From assembly GCA_016182785.1 (NCBI GenBank), contig JACPFU010000012.1:62001-126000 (forward strand): a DNA stretch of 64,000 nucleotides, given 5' to 3'. The stretch comes from Lysobacterales bacterium (GTDB lineage Bacteria; Pseudomonadota; Gammaproteobacteria; Xanthomonadales; Ahniellaceae). Both the position numbers and the translations under genes were made by a program. The number at the start of each line of letters is the position of its first letter. The first letter of the stretch is position 1. Below are positions 1-8,740 of the stretch, one piece after another. Below the pieces are notes generated by a model that was given only the letters and a program-made list of their open reading frames with translations, did no database searches and had not been told where the DNA came from.

Positions 1-1374
1 GACATCCAGTGGGATCTCAGCGCTTCGTTCGGTCGCAACGAGATCGACTTCCTGATGTACAACACGGTCAACGCCTCGCTCGGCGCGAACCAGCCGGCCG
101 GCGCCTTCTTCGTACCGGGCGGCAACGAGCAGACCGAGAAGACCTTCAACTTCGACCTGAGCAAGAGCTTCGATGCCTTCCATCTGGCCGGCGGCCTCGA
201 ATACCGCAGCGAGAGCTTCGAGATCAGTGCCGGCGACACGGCGTCGACTGCGATCGGGCCGCTCACGTCGCAGGGCTTCAGCATCGGCTCGAACGGCTTC
301 CCGGGCTTCAACCAGGTCACCGCCGGCAAGCATGAGCGCGACAACTGGGCGACATACATCGACGCCGAGTCGCAGGTCACCGACGCGTTCCTGATTGCCG
401 GCGCGCTGCGCTTCGAGGACTACGAGGACTTCGGCAGCACCACCAACTGGAAGCTGACCGGGCGCTACGACTTCACCGAGAACTTCGCCGCCCGCGCAGC
501 ATTCAGCACCGGCTTCCGCGCACCGACGCCGGGCCAGTCGAACGTCAGCCAGGTCACCACCGCGTTCATCGACGGCGAGTTGCGGGACACCGCCACGCTG
601 CCGCCGACCAACCCGATCGCGGCCTATTACGGCGCCGAGCCGCTGACCCCGGAAGAGTCCGACAACATCTCGCTCGGCCTGGTGTGGAACCAGGACAACT
701 GGTCGCTGACCGCTGACTGGTATCGCATCCAGGTGGAAGACCGCATCGCACGTTCCACCGACTTCACGCTGAGCGACGCCGACCGCGCCGCGCTGGTGGC
801 CGCAGGCCAGGCCCAGGCCGCGTCGCTGTCCCGAGTCGGGTTCTTCGTCAACGATTTCGACACCACGACCACCGGTCTCGACATCGTTGCCAGCGTCGAC
901 ACCGACCACTTCGGTGGCGATACCTCCTACGCGGTCGCAGTCAACTTCAACGACACCGAAGTCAACGACTTCACCTCCGGCATCATCACCGAGGCACGCA
1001 TCCAGAAGCTGGAGGAATCGTTGCCGGGAACCAAGGGCTACTTCTCCTTCAACCACCTGCGCGATGCCTGGCACATCAACGCCCGCTTGAACTACTACGG
1101 TTCGTTCTACGAGGACCATCTGGACAGCGACGTGGTCAGCGCGGCGGACGGCGGCCTGCCGATCTACGAAGGCAGCGCCTTCACGGTGGATCTGGAGACC
1201 GGCTGGAAGTTCGACTCGGGGATGTACATCAACGTCGGCGCGCAGAACCTGTTCGACAAGGTGCCGGACGAAAACCCCTGGGGCGCAGCCGTTGCCGGTG
1301 CGCAGTATCCGGTACACACGCCCTACGGCTTCACCGGGGGCTACTACTACGTGCGCTTCGGTTACGCCTTCTGA
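1..1374 (+). CDS. TonB-dependent receptor, C-terminal part (5' end outside window)
   Basis: The frame is open from the first base and runs 457 codons to a stop. It reads as the beta-barrel of an outer-membrane TonB-dependent transporter: alternating aromatic/polar strands, the barrel phrases FSTGFRAPTPGQ (a typical post-plug barrel motif) and LFDKVPDENPWG, and the terminal FGYAF with the C-terminal aromatic residue needed for BAM-mediated assembly. The signal peptide, TonB box and plug lie upstream of the window. The substrate cannot be inferred. A strong intrinsic terminator follows 24 bases after the stop, so this is the last gene of its unit. Confidence 0.93.
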   Translation, partial: DIQWDLSASFGRNEIDFLMYNTVNASLGANQPAGAFFVPGGNEQTEKTFNFDLSKSFDAFHLAGGLEYRSESFEISAGDTASTAIGPLTSQGFSIGSNGFPGFNQVTAGKHERDNWATYIDAESQVTDAFLIAGALRFEDYEDFGSTTNWKLTGRYDFTENFAARAAFSTGFRAPTPGQSNVSQVTTAFIDGELRDTATLPPTNPIAAYYGAEPLTPEESDNISLGLVWNQDNWSLTADWYRIQVEDRIARSTDFTLSDADRAALVAAGQAQAASLSRVGFFVNDFDTTTTGLDIVASVDTDHFGGDTSYAVAVNFNDTEVNDFTSGIITEARIQKLEESLPGTKGYFSFNHLRDAWHINARLNYYGSFYEDHLDSDVVSAADGGLPIYEGSAFTVDLETGWKFDSGMYINVGAQNLFDKVPDENPWGAAVAGAQYPVHTPYGFTGGYYYVRFGYAF

Positions 1375-1397
1375 CCGCTGCACGCGGATGGGTGATC

Positions 1398-1421
1398 AAC
1401 GGGCGGCGCAAGCCGCCCGTT
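1398..1421 (+). terminator. Rho-independent terminator after TonB receptor
   Basis: A perfect 10-bp stem (1398-1407 with 1412-1421) closes a GCAA tetraloop and runs into a T-rich stretch (GTTTTCTTT). It ends the receptor transcript. The rest of the gap up to 1610 shows nothing further that I can support. Confidence 0.9.
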
Positions 1422-1609
1422 TTCTTTCCGGGGTCCGGGCGCGGCCCGCAAGCACGCAAGGCGGCGGCACGACCCGCTGCCGAAAAGTCGAGGCGGGCGC
1501 CGATCGAAAGGCAATGGCTGCCGCAACCGGAGCCGCGCTTGCAGTTTCGCCAAGGGGAATTGCGCAGGCGTGGCTTCCACGTGGGTGCGTCCGTGGCAAA
1601 GTGGGCGCC

Positions 1610-2200
1610 ATGAGGAATCCGCTGCTGTCGTTGTTCGCCCTGTTTGTCGCGCTGCCCGTCGCCGCGGCCGGCGACTATCGCTTCGACCAGGTGCACTCTC
1701 AGGTGCAGTTCCGGGTGTCGCACCTCGGGTTCTCGATGTCCGAGGGCGAGTTCCATGAGATCGAGGGCGGCTTCCGCTTCGACGCCGACGACTGGTCGAA
1801 GTCGAGCTGCGACGTGCGCATCGGCGTCGCCTCGATCGACCTCGACGACGACGCCTGGAACCGCACCCTGCTCGGCGAACGCTGGTTCGACGCCGAGCGC
1901 TACCCGCAGATGCGCTATCGCTGCCTGCAAGTGGTGCGTGAGGGCGAGCGTGAGGGCCGCATCGAGGGCGAACTGAGCCTGCGCGGCATCACCCGCCCCG
2001 TCACGCTGCGCCTGCGCTTCAACCGTGCCGGCGTGCACAAGTATTCGCTGCAGCAGGTCGCCGGCTTTGAGGCGCATGCGACGCTCAAGCGCAGCGACTT
2101 CGGCATGACCCGATTCCTCCCCGAGATCGGTGACGACATCGAGATCCGCCTCGACATCGAAGGCATTCGCGAGGGCCGCAAGCGTGATCGCAAGAAGTGA
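1610..2200 (+). CDS. YceI family protein (first copy)
   Basis: A 196-residue exported protein. The first 20 residues form a signal peptide (MRNPLLSLFALFVALPVAAAG), followed by a YceI/lipocalin-like domain: YRFDQVHSQVQFRVSHLGFS at the start, the RWFDAERYPQMRY core strand and a GDDIEIRLDIEG C-terminal strand. YceI proteins bind polyisoprenoid or amphiphilic ligands in a beta-barrel in the periplasm. The ATG at 1610 is chosen because it begins the signal peptide. The gene overlaps the cytochrome b561 gene by 17 bases, and a second yceI gene follows, so the three form one operon. Ligand unknown. Confidence 0.9.
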   Translation: MRNPLLSLFALFVALPVAAAGDYRFDQVHSQVQFRVSHLGFSMSEGEFHEIEGGFRFDADDWSKSSCDVRIGVASIDLDDDAWNRTLLGERWFDAERYPQMRYRCLQVVREGEREGRIEGELSLRGITRPVTLRLRFNRAGVHKYSLQQVAGFEAHATLKRSDFGMTRFLPEIGDDIEIRLDIEGIREGRKRDRKK

Positions 2201-2777
2201 TGCCACGCGCTGGGGCGCGGTCGCGAAGCTGCTGCACTGGACCGTTGCGATCGCGGTGATCGGCCTGCTGGTCGGCGGCTTGACCATGACCGACCTCAAG
2301 ACCTCGCCGCAGAAATTCCAGCTGTACGCGCTGCACAAGTCGGTCGGCATCAGCGTGCTGGCGCTGATGCTGCTGCGCCTGGCCTGGCGCGGCATCGACC
2401 CGCGCCCGCGCGAGACCGGTTCCGACCACCCCTGGCTCGCGTTCGCGGCGCGCGCGGTGCACCGCCTGTTCTACGTCCTGCTGATCGCGATGCCGATCTC
2501 GGGCTGGGTGTACAACTCGGCGGCGAACTTCCCGCTGCGCTGGTTCGGGTGGGTGCAATTGCCGGCGCTGGTCGCACCGGACAAGGCGCTCAAGCAATGG
2601 GCGCACGAGGTCCACGAAGTGCTCGCCTACACCATCATCGCGCTGTTGATCGTGCACGTCGCCGGCGCGCTCAAGCACCATCTGATCGACCGCGACGATA
2701 CGTTGCGCCGCATGCTGCCCTTCGCCGGGCAGCGCGCCGAAACCGCGCTCACCGCACCGAACCAGGACCCGCCATGA
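2184..2777 (+). CDS. Cytochrome b561 family protein
   Basis: A 197-residue four-helix inner-membrane dihaem cytochrome of the CybB type, which passes electrons from the quinol pool to superoxide or periplasmic partners. Candidate haem ligands are His18 (LLHW), His51 (LHKSVG), His144 (EVHEVL) and His158 (IVHVAG), in the expected helices. The GTG start at 2184 is preferred: it has a GAGGG ribosome site eight bases upstream and begins right before the first helix, whereas the frame also opens further upstream inside yceI. It sits between two yceI genes; b561-YceI pairs are common, and YceI may deliver or receive a lipid/quinone-like ligand (inference). Confidence 0.9.
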   Translation: MIARSDATRWGAVAKLLHWTVAIAVIGLLVGGLTMTDLKTSPQKFQLYALHKSVGISVLALMLLRLAWRGIDPRPRETGSDHPWLAFAARAVHRLFYVLLIAMPISGWVYNSAANFPLRWFGWVQLPALVAPDKALKQWAHEVHEVLAYTIIALLIVHVAGALKHHLIDRDDTLRRMLPFAGQRAETALTAPNQDPP

Positions 2778-3331
2778 TCCGCCGCCTTGCTCGTGCTGCA
2801 GCGCTTTCGCTGCTGCTCGCCACCACCGCCGCATTCGGCGCCGACTACACGATGCGCAGCGGCAGCCTGCAGTTCGCCGGCGTGCAACAGGGCGAGCGCT
2901 TCGAGGGCCGCTTCGAGCGCTTCGCGCCGACGATCCGCTTCGACCCGGCCGACCTCGCCGCCAGCCGCTTCGACGTGCAGATCGAACTCGCCAGCGCCAG
3001 CACCGACAACGACGAGCGCGACGAGGCGCTGAAGGGCGCGGACTTCTTCGCGGTTGCCACATTCCCGAAGGCGCGCTTCCTCACCACCGTGATGCGCCGC
3101 ATCGATGCCACCCACTTCGAGGCCGACGCCACGCTCACCCTCCGCGACCACACCGTCGCACTCAAGTTTCCCTTCACCTTCGAGACCACGACCAGTGGCG
3201 CCCGCCTGACCGCGAAGGTCACGCTCGACCGCCTCGCCTTCGGCATCGGCGCCGGCGACTGGGCGAGCGACGACGACATTGGTCATCAGGTCGAGGTCAC
3301 GGTTGAACTGAGTCTCGTCGCCAAGCCTTGA
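2774..3331 (+). CDS. YceI family protein (second copy)
   Basis: A 185-residue exported protein with a signal peptide (residues 1-21, ending ATTAAFGA) and a YceI domain: YTMRSGSLQFAGVQQGERFEG, FFAVATFPKARF and a final GHQVEVTVELSLVAKP strand. It is clearly a paralogue of the first YceI in this operon but strongly diverged, so this is an old duplication. The ATG overlaps the cytochrome b561 stop (ATGA), which implies translational coupling. Location periplasmic; ligand unknown. Confidence 0.9.
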   Translation: MIRRLARAAALSLLLATTAAFGADYTMRSGSLQFAGVQQGERFEGRFERFAPTIRFDPADLAASRFDVQIELASASTDNDERDEALKGADFFAVATFPKARFLTTVMRRIDATHFEADATLTLRDHTVALKFPFTFETTTSGARLTAKVTLDRLAFGIGAGDWASDDDIGHQVEVTVELSLVAKP

Positions 3332-3371
3332 CCTCAAGTCCCTTCCGGGCGGCGTAGCGACCGGGGTCGCT

Positions 3372-3611
3372 CTACACCGCAGCTTCCGGACCCAGGAACC
3401 GTCGCACCTTCAGCGCATCGAACGGCCAGCGCAGTTCTTCGCCGTCCGCGCGCAGCAGTACCGGCACATGCCAGCCATAGCGGGTTTCGAGCGCATCGTC
3501 GTCGTCGACGTAGCGGGTGTGGCTTGGCGCCGCGCCCAGTTCGTCGCAGATCGCCTGCGCCATGTCGCAGAGCGAGCAGCGTTCGCGGCGGATGAACTCG
3601 AATGCGTGCAT
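3372..3611 (-). CDS. Glutaredoxin-like protein (CxxC, DUF836 type)
   Basis: A 79-residue thioredoxin-fold protein of the short glutaredoxin-like family. It begins MHAFEFIRRERCSLCDMAQ, placing the redox pair Cys12-x-x-Cys15 after the first strand; YGWHVPVLL holds the cis-proline loop and the end (PFDALKVRRFL) matches the last helix. The frame is open further upstream, but the ATG at 3611 starts directly at the first strand and gives the usual family length. It is divergent from sdaA. Likely cytoplasmic disulfide reductase; the partner is not indicated. Confidence 0.85.
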   Translation of the reverse strand: MHAFEFIRRERCSLCDMAQAICDELGAAPSHTRYVDDDDALETRYGWHVPVLLRADGEELRWPFDALKVRRFLGPEAAV

Positions 3612-3665
3612 GATGCTCTCGCGCGGTTCGCAGCGCGGAAGATATCGCGCCGCACGCGGCGCTCC

Positions 3666-3671
3666 TACAAT
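3666..3671 (+). promoter_or_regulatory. Candidate -10 box (TACAAT) of sdaA
   Basis: TACAAT lies 26 bases before the sdaA start in the divergent intergenic space; an AAGGA ribosome site follows. No good -35 hexamer is visible at 16-18 bases upstream. Confidence 0.4.
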
Positions 3672-3697
3672 GGCGGCCCCTCGCAAGGAGCCGCGCC

Positions 3698-5083
3698 ATG
3701 GGCGTCAGCGTGTTCGACCTGTTCAAGATCGGCATCGGCCCTTCGAGTTCGCACACGGTCGGGCCGATGCGCGCCGCGGCGCGTTTCGTCTCGCGCTGGC
3801 TGGTCGAGCCGGCACAGCTCGACCGCTGCGTGCGCGTGCGCGCCGAAGTGTTCGGTTCGCTGGCGCTGACCGGGCGCGGCCACGGCACCGACAAGGCGCT
3901 GCTGATGGGACTCGAAGGGCATCTGCCGAACCGCATCGACCCCGACCTGATCCCGGCGGCGCTCGAACGCATCCGCAAGCACAAGCGCATCCGACTGCAC
4001 GGCAGCCACGAGATCGACTTCGACGAGAAGCGCGACCTGGTGATGAACAAGCGCCAGAAGCTGCCGTTCCACACCAACGGCATGCGCTTCGCCGCGTTCG
4101 ACGGCGATGGCCGCGAACTCGCGACGCGCGACTACTACTCGGTCGGCGGCGGCTTCGTGGTCAACCAGGACGAGGCCGCGGAAGACCGCATCGTCGCCGA
4201 CGAAACCGAACTGCCGCATCCGTTCCATTCCGGCGCCGAGCTGTTGGCCGAGTGCCAGCGCAGCGGGCTCGGCATCGCGCAGCTGATGCATGCGAACGAA
4301 CAAAGCTGGCGCAGCGGCGCGGAAGTGGACGCCGGCCTCGACGAGATCTGGACGGCGATGCAGGCCTGCGTCGAACGCGGCATCCGTACCACCCTCACCA
4401 CGCTGCCCGGCGGCCTGCACGTTTCGCGACGGGCGCCGTCGCTGCACGCCGAACTGTCGTCGAAACCCGAGGCGGCGATGCGCGACCCGCTGACCGTGCT
4501 CGACTGGGTGAACCTGTATGCGCTCGCGGTCAACGAGGAGAACGCCGCGGGTGGTCGCGTGGTGACCGCGCCGACCAATGGCGCCGCCGGCATCATTCCG
4601 GCGGTGTTGCACTACTACGACCGCTTCTGCCCGGGCGCGAACCTGGCGGGCGTGCGCACGTTCCTGCTCACCGCCGCGGCGATCGGGATTCTGTACAAGG
4701 AGAACGCCTCGATTTCCGGCGCCGAGGTCGGCTGCCAGGGCGAGGTCGGCGTCGCCTGTTCGATGGCCGCGGCCGGGCTCACCGCCGCGCTCGGCGGCAG
4801 CAGCGGCCAGATCGAAAACGCCGCCGAGATCGGCATGGAACACAACCTCGGCCTGACCTGCGACCCGATCGGCGGCCTGGTGCAGATCCCCTGCATCGAA
4901 CGCAACGCGATGGGCGCAGTCAAGGCGATCAACGCCTCGCGCATGGCCCTGCGCGGCGACGGCAAGCACAAGGTCAGCCTCGACAAGGTGATCAAGACCA
5001 TGCGCGACACTGGCCGCGACATGCAGGACAAGTACAAGGAAACCAGCCGCGGCGGCCTCGCCGTCAATGTCATCGAGTGCTGA
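3698..5083 (+). CDS. sdaA: L-serine ammonia-lyase, iron-sulfur type
   Basis: A 461-residue single-chain L-serine dehydratase that converts serine to pyruvate and ammonia with a catalytic [4Fe-4S] cluster. The beta-domain signature [14 protein letters not shown] is at 14-27, and the alpha domain carries the substrate phrase [13 protein letters not shown] near 291-303. Candidate cluster cysteines are Cys346 and Cys354 ([10 protein letters not shown]) and Cys388 and Cys399 ([13 protein letters not shown]); the family normally uses three of these. Length and domain order match the standard enzyme. Monocistronic, and it converges with hom, from which it is separated by 21 bases containing a short GC hairpin. 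Confidence 0.97.
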   Translation: MGVSVFDLFKIGIGPSSSHTVGPMRAAARFVSRWLVEPAQLDRCVRVRAEVFGSLALTGRGHGTDKALLMGLEGHLPNRIDPDLIPAALERIRKHKRIRLHGSHEIDFDEKRDLVMNKRQKLPFHTNGMRFAAFDGDGRELATRDYYSVGGGFVVNQDEAAEDRIVADETELPHPFHSGAELLAECQRSGLGIAQLMHANEQSWRSGAEVDAGLDEIWTAMQACVERGIRTTLTTLPGGLHVSRRAPSLHAELSSKPEAAMRDPLTVLDWVNLYALAVNEENAAGGRVVTAPTNGAAGIIPAVLHYYDRFCPGANLAGVRTFLLTAAAIGILYKENASISGAEVGCQGEVGVACSMAAAGLTAALGGSSGQIENAAEIGMEHNLGLTCDPIGGLVQIPCIERNAMGAVKAINASRMALRGDGKHKVSLDKVIKTMRDTGRDMQDKYKETSRGGLAVNVIEC

Positions 5084-5104
5084 GGTGGCGAGCGTCAGCT
5101 CGCA

Positions 5105-6196
5105 TCAAGCCACCGCGATCTCCAACACCTCATCCAGCAACGCCGCGGCGGTGATGTCGGTGCCGGCGCCTGGGCCCTGGATCTGCAGCGGGCGATCGCG
5201 ATAGCGGGTGCTGTGCAGAACCAGGCGGTTGTCGGTGCCGGAGCCGCCGGCGAGTTCGTCGTCGGCAGCGAGCGCTTCGAGCCCGACGCTGGCGCCGCCT
5301 GCGTGCCAGCGTGCGACCACGCGCAGGCGCGCACCGCGCGAGCGCGCGGCATCGAGGCGCAGATGCAGCGGCGCGTCGAGGCGCGGCAGCGTGGCATCGA
5401 CCTGCTCGCGCCCCACTTCCGCCAACGTCGCATCCAGCAGCGGCGACACCTGCACGTCCTGTTCGTCGAGCGCGATGCCGGCGGCGCGCGCCAGGATCAG
5501 CAGCTTGCGGCGCACGTCGCAACCGGACAGGTCCTCGCGCGGATCGGGCTCGGTGTAGCCGAGATCGCGCGCCTCGCGCACCAGCGCACTGAACGGGCGG
5601 GTGCCATCGAAGCGGTCGAACAACCAGGCGAGCGAACCCGACAGCACACCGGAGATCGCGTCGATGCGGTCGCCGCCGGCGACCAGCGCTCGGATCGAGC
5701 GCAGGAACGGCAATCCGGCGCCGACAGTGGCGGCATCGCCATAGCGCGCCCGACCCGCGGTCTGGGCGGCGCGGATCGCCTGCCATCGCAGCAGCGACGC
5801 ACCCTGGCCGAGCTTGTTCGCGGTGACCACGTCGATGCCCTGCGCCAGCCAGTGCGCGTGGCGCCCTGCAACCGCGTCGCTCGCGGTGGCATCGATCACC
5901 ACGCGTCGCCCTGCAACCGCAGCGGTTGCCGCGAACGCGCGATCGGCGAAGTCGATCGAGCCGGGCAAGTCGAGGCCATCGATGTGCGCAGCGAGTTGGT
6001 CCGCTGCGAGCGCCGCATCCACCGCGCCGCAGCGCGAGTTGGCCACGCCGACCAGATTCAGGCCCGAGGCCAGACCACGACCCTGCAGATCGGAAAACCG
6101 CCGCAGCAACGCGCGTCCGACACCGCCGGTGCCGAGCAGGACGGCGCGCGTTGCCGCGACGTGGGGAGCGAACCGGCCCGCGAGCACCGCGCTCAT
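5105..6196 (-). CDS. hom: Homoserine dehydrogenase (monofunctional)
   Basis: A 363-residue NAD(P)-dependent enzyme reducing aspartate semialdehyde to homoserine. The dinucleotide loop LGTGGVG is at 21-27, the TANK motif at 125-128, the dimer/active-site signature YTEPDPREDLSGCDVRRK at 214-231, and GPGAGTDITAAALLDE near the end matches the C-terminus of ThrA/MetL-type dehydrogenase domains. There is no aspartokinase domain and no ACT regulatory domain. The ATG at 6196 overlaps the metB stop (ATGA), so the gene is translationally coupled as the third gene of metX-metB-hom and probably supplies homoserine for methionine synthesis. Confidence 0.93.
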   Translation of the reverse strand: MSAVLAGRFAPHVAATRAVLLGTGGVGRALLRRFSDLQGRGLASGLNLVGVANSRCGAVDAALAADQLAAHIDGLDLPGSIDFADRAFAATAAVAGRRVVIDATASDAVAGRHAHWLAQGIDVVTANKLGQGASLLRWQAIRAAQTAGRARYGDAATVGAGLPFLRSIRALVAGGDRIDAISGVLSGSLAWLFDRFDGTRPFSALVREARDLGYTEPDPREDLSGCDVRRKLLILARAAGIALDEQDVQVSPLLDATLAEVGREQVDATLPRLDAPLHLRLDAARSRGARLRVVARWHAGGASVGLEALAADDELAGGSGTDNRLVLHSTRYRDRPLQIQGPGAGTDITAAALLDEVLEIAVA

Positions 6197-7389
6197 CGCG
6201 CCAGCTCGACCGGTTTTCGTGCCGGCGCGGTCACTGCCGCGGCGCGTGCCAGCGCGGCTTCGAGATCGCGCAGCAGATCGCGCGCATCCTCGATGCCGAC
6301 CGACAGCCGCAGCAGGCCATCGCCAATGCCGGCCGCGGCGCGCGCTTCGGGGCTCATCGCCGCGTGCGTCATCGTCGCCGGATGCGCGACCAGGCTTTCG
6401 ACGCCACCGAGCGACTCGGCCAGCGTGAACTGTTCGAGCCCGTCGAGGAAAGCGCGCACCGCGTCGACGCCGCCGGCCAGTTCGATCGACAGCATCGCGC
6501 CGAACCCGCGCTGCTGGCGCAATGCCAGCGCATGGTTCGGGTGCGTCGCCAGGCCCGGAAAATGCACCGCTGCGACCGCGGCGTGATTCGCCGCCAGGTT
6601 CGCAACTTCGAGCGCGTTTTCCTGGTGCACGCGCAGGCGCGCGTCGAGCGTGCGCAGGCCGCGCAGGGTCAGGAAACTGTCGAACGGCGAGCCGGTAAGA
6701 CCGAGCGCGTTCGCCCACCACACCAGCTGCTGGTGCAGCTCGGCATCCTTCGCGATCACCGCGCCGCCGACGACATCGCTGTGGCCATTGATGTACTTGG
6801 TCGTCGAGTGCACGACCAGATCGGCACCGAACGCGATCGGCGTCTGCAGCGCCGGCGACAGGAAGGTGTTGTCGGCAACCACGGTCGCACCGATGCGGTG
6901 TGCGGCCTCGGTGACGAAGCGCAGGTCGGTCAGGCGCAGCAGCGGGTTCGACGGGGTTTCGATCCACACCCACTGCGGCTGCTCGGCCAGCGCTTCGGCG
7001 AGCGTGCGCGGATCGGTCAGGTCGGCAGTGATCAGCTCGAACTGGCCCTTCTTCGCGAGCGCATTGAACAGCCGCCAGCTGCCGCCGTAGCAGTCATGCG
7101 GCACCAGCAGGCGTTCGCCCGGCTGCACCAGCGCCAGCACCAGCGTGATCGCGGCCATGCCGGTCGCGGTGATCACCGCGCCGGCGCCGCCTTCGAGTTC
7201 GGCCAGCGCCTCGGCGAGCAAGTCGCGGGTCGGGTTGCCGCTGCGGGTGTAGTCGTACTTGCGCTTCTGGTTGAAGCCCTCGAAGCTGAAATTGCTCGAC
7301 AGCACGATCGGCGGCACCACCGCGCCGTGGGCGCTGTCGCAGTCGATGCCGGCACGCACCGCCGCAGTCGCGGTACAGCGCGCGCTCAT
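6193..7389 (-). CDS. metB: Cystathionine gamma-synthase (PLP enzyme)
   Basis: A 398-residue Cys/Met-metabolism PLP enzyme that joins cysteine to an O-acylhomoserine to give cystathionine. The phosphate-binding YDYTRSGNPTR is at 45-55, and the Schiff-base lysine is Lys198 within HSTTKYINGHSD. The neighbouring metX supports cystathionine gamma-synthase over cystathionine gamma-lyase, although sequence alone does not exclude a direct sulfhydrylase. The start at 7389 overlaps the metX stop (ATGA). Expression should follow the SAM riboswitch ahead of metX. Confidence 0.92.
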   Translation of the reverse strand: MSARCTATAAVRAGIDCDSAHGAVVPPIVLSSNFSFEGFNQKRKYDYTRSGNPTRDLLAEALAELEGGAGAVITATGMAAITLVLALVQPGERLLVPHDCYGGSWRLFNALAKKGQFELITADLTDPRTLAEALAEQPQWVWIETPSNPLLRLTDLRFVTEAAHRIGATVVADNTFLSPALQTPIAFGADLVVHSTTKYINGHSDVVGGAVIAKDAELHQQLVWWANALGLTGSPFDSFLTLRGLRTLDARLRVHQENALEVANLAANHAAVAAVHFPGLATHPNHALALRQQRGFGAMLSIELAGGVDAVRAFLDGLEQFTLAESLGGVESLVAHPATMTHAAMSPEARAAAGIGDGLLRLSVGIEDARDLLRDLEAALARAAAVTAPARKPVELAR

Positions 7390-8438
7390 GCCGCACCTCC
7401 GCAGGCACACAGCGCATCCACCAGAACTTCGTGCACGCGGGCATCCTCCTTCAGGAACGAGTCGTGGCCGAACACCGAGTCGACCTCGTGATAGCGATGC
7501 AGCAGCGGCACCGCGACCGCGAACGCGCGCACGTCCTCGACCGGCACGATCTGGTCACTGCGCGCCGCGAACACGGTCACCGGCACCGGCACGTCGGCCG
7601 GGTCGATGTCGTGCAGATCGATGGATTCGGACAGGCGCAGGAACGCGGTGGCCGGAAAACGCGCGGCGAAGCGCTCGCCCTGCGCCTCCAGATATGGCTC
7701 GGCGGCGCAGCGCGCGACGCCGTCTTCCAGTGCGACCGTGCCGCCAAAGCGCGTGCCGAACTCCACAGGCGTGCGGTAGCTCAGCACCGCCAGTTGCCGC
7801 GCCAGCGCCACCGCTTCCGCAGCGGCGTCGTTGCCGGCGCCGAGACGCACGATGCGACGCTGGATCGCACGCCAGGCCGACGCGAACGGATGCGGCCGAT
7901 GCGCGGCATTGAGCACCACCAGATGGCCGAGGCGCGCACCCAGGCGCTTGGCCAGGTGCAGCCCGACCATCGCGCCATAGGACGCGCCGATGCAGGCGGC
8001 GACGCGCCGCACCTGCAGGTGTTCGAGCAGGGCCACCAGCGCCTGCGCCTGGTCGTCGGGGTCGATCGCGACATCGAGCGCGCCGTCGGCACCGACCCAG
8101 TCGATCGACAGCAGGCGGTTGGTCCACGGATCGAGCGCACCACCGGCGCGCACCTGCTGCGGCCACCAGCCTTCGGCGCCGTCGATCGCATTCGCGGCCA
8201 GCTGGCGATGCGCGGAGATGCCGCCGAGCACGATCAGCAGCGGCGCCTCCTGGGTGCCGAGGATCTGCCAACGCAGCACGGCCTCGTGCGTGCCGCCGTG
8301 GCGCAGGTTCAGGCGCAGCGGAAATGAACCACGCTGCACCGGCACCGGGCCGCGCACCGGCGGCGCGAAGCGCAGCGAAGGCTCGAACGGAGCGCGGGCT
8401 TCGTGGGTACAAGTCTCGGCTGCGGCGACCAGCGACAT
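7386..8438 (-). CDS. metX: MetX-type homoserine O-acyltransferase
   Basis: A 350-residue alpha/beta-hydrolase-fold acyltransferase making O-acylhomoserine, the committed step of methionine synthesis. The oxyanion phrase LGGISAHR is at 71-78, the nucleophile elbow GASYGAM has Ser153, and the acid and base are in ARSDQIVP and FGHDSF. The short form found in this bacterial group often uses succinyl-CoA, but donor specificity is not settled here. The ATG at 8438 has a full AGGAGG ribosome site (8447-8452, eight-base spacing). The frame stays open to 8657, but that extension would run through the riboswitch and is rejected. Confidence 0.93.
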   Translation of the reverse strand: MSLVAAAETCTHEARAPFEPSLRFAPPVRGPVPVQRGSFPLRLNLRHGGTHEAVLRWQILGTQEAPLLIVLGGISAHRQLAANAIDGAEGWWPQQVRAGGALDPWTNRLLSIDWVGADGALDVAIDPDDQAQALVALLEHLQVRRVAACIGASYGAMVGLHLAKRLGARLGHLVVLNAAHRPHPFASAWRAIQRRIVRLGAGNDAAAEAVALARQLAVLSYRTPVEFGTRFGGTVALEDGVARCAAEPYLEAQGERFAARFPATAFLRLSESIDLHDIDPADVPVPVTVFAARSDQIVPVEDVRAFAVAVPLLHRYHEVDSVFGHDSFLKEDARVHEVLVDALCACGGAA

Positions 8439-8514
8439 GGCGAATTCCTCCTGGAACCTCGCCCATCCAGTTGCCTGCGGATGCGTCGCGACGCTGCCCT
8501 TGCGGCAGCGCTGC

Positions 8515-8632
8515 GACCCATCTTCCGGTGGACTTGCGTCACCGCAGGACTTGGCACCTGGCGCCACGCTTGCGCGTCGCGCTGGTTGCCCCGGCATCCA
8601 AGGGCCTATCCCTCCGCCGGTCTTGATGGGTA
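8515..8632 (-). ncRNA. SAM-I riboswitch upstream of metX-metB-hom
   Basis: Read on the minus strand, the leader carries the SAM-I core: P1 strands ACCCATC (8631-8625) and GATGGGT (8522-8516) pair perfectly over 7 bp; ATCAAGA, GGAGGGA, GGCCC and GGCAACC follow in the canonical order and spacing; then GGTGCCAA..TCC and GGAAGATGGG close the fold. Between the aptamer and the metX ribosome site is a strong hairpin (CGCTGCC / GGCAGCG) without a T-tract, so control may work on translation or through a non-canonical terminator. High SAM should lower metX, metB and hom expression. Confidence 0.93.
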
Positions 8633-8641
8633 TGTGCGGCC

Positions 8642-8670
8642 AGCATGCCGCCGCCACCCACCTGTGTCAA
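8642..8670 (-). promoter_or_regulatory. Promoter of metX operon
   Basis: Perfect -35 TTGACA (8670-8665), 17-base spacer, -10 CATGCT (8647-8642). The predicted start of transcription falls a few bases before riboswitch P1. Just upstream is a 10-bp palindrome, TATCGCGATA (8677-8686), a possible operator. This accounts for the roughly 300-base gap between metX and the RES gene. Confidence 0.75.
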
Positions 8671-8740
8671 TCGCTCTATCGCGATAAAGAGATATGACTT
8701 TTTTTCATGTCCGTTCAGGCCGTGCGGCGACGAGGCACCG

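Noticed and set aside
5088-5103. Terminator between sdaA and hom
   Set aside because: Only a 6-bp stem with GTCA loop and no T-tract on either strand; too weak to list as a terminator.
8439-8657. A longer N-terminus for metX starting near 8657
   Set aside because: It would translate through the SAM-I riboswitch and lacks homologous content; a perfect AGGAGG marks the ATG at 8438.
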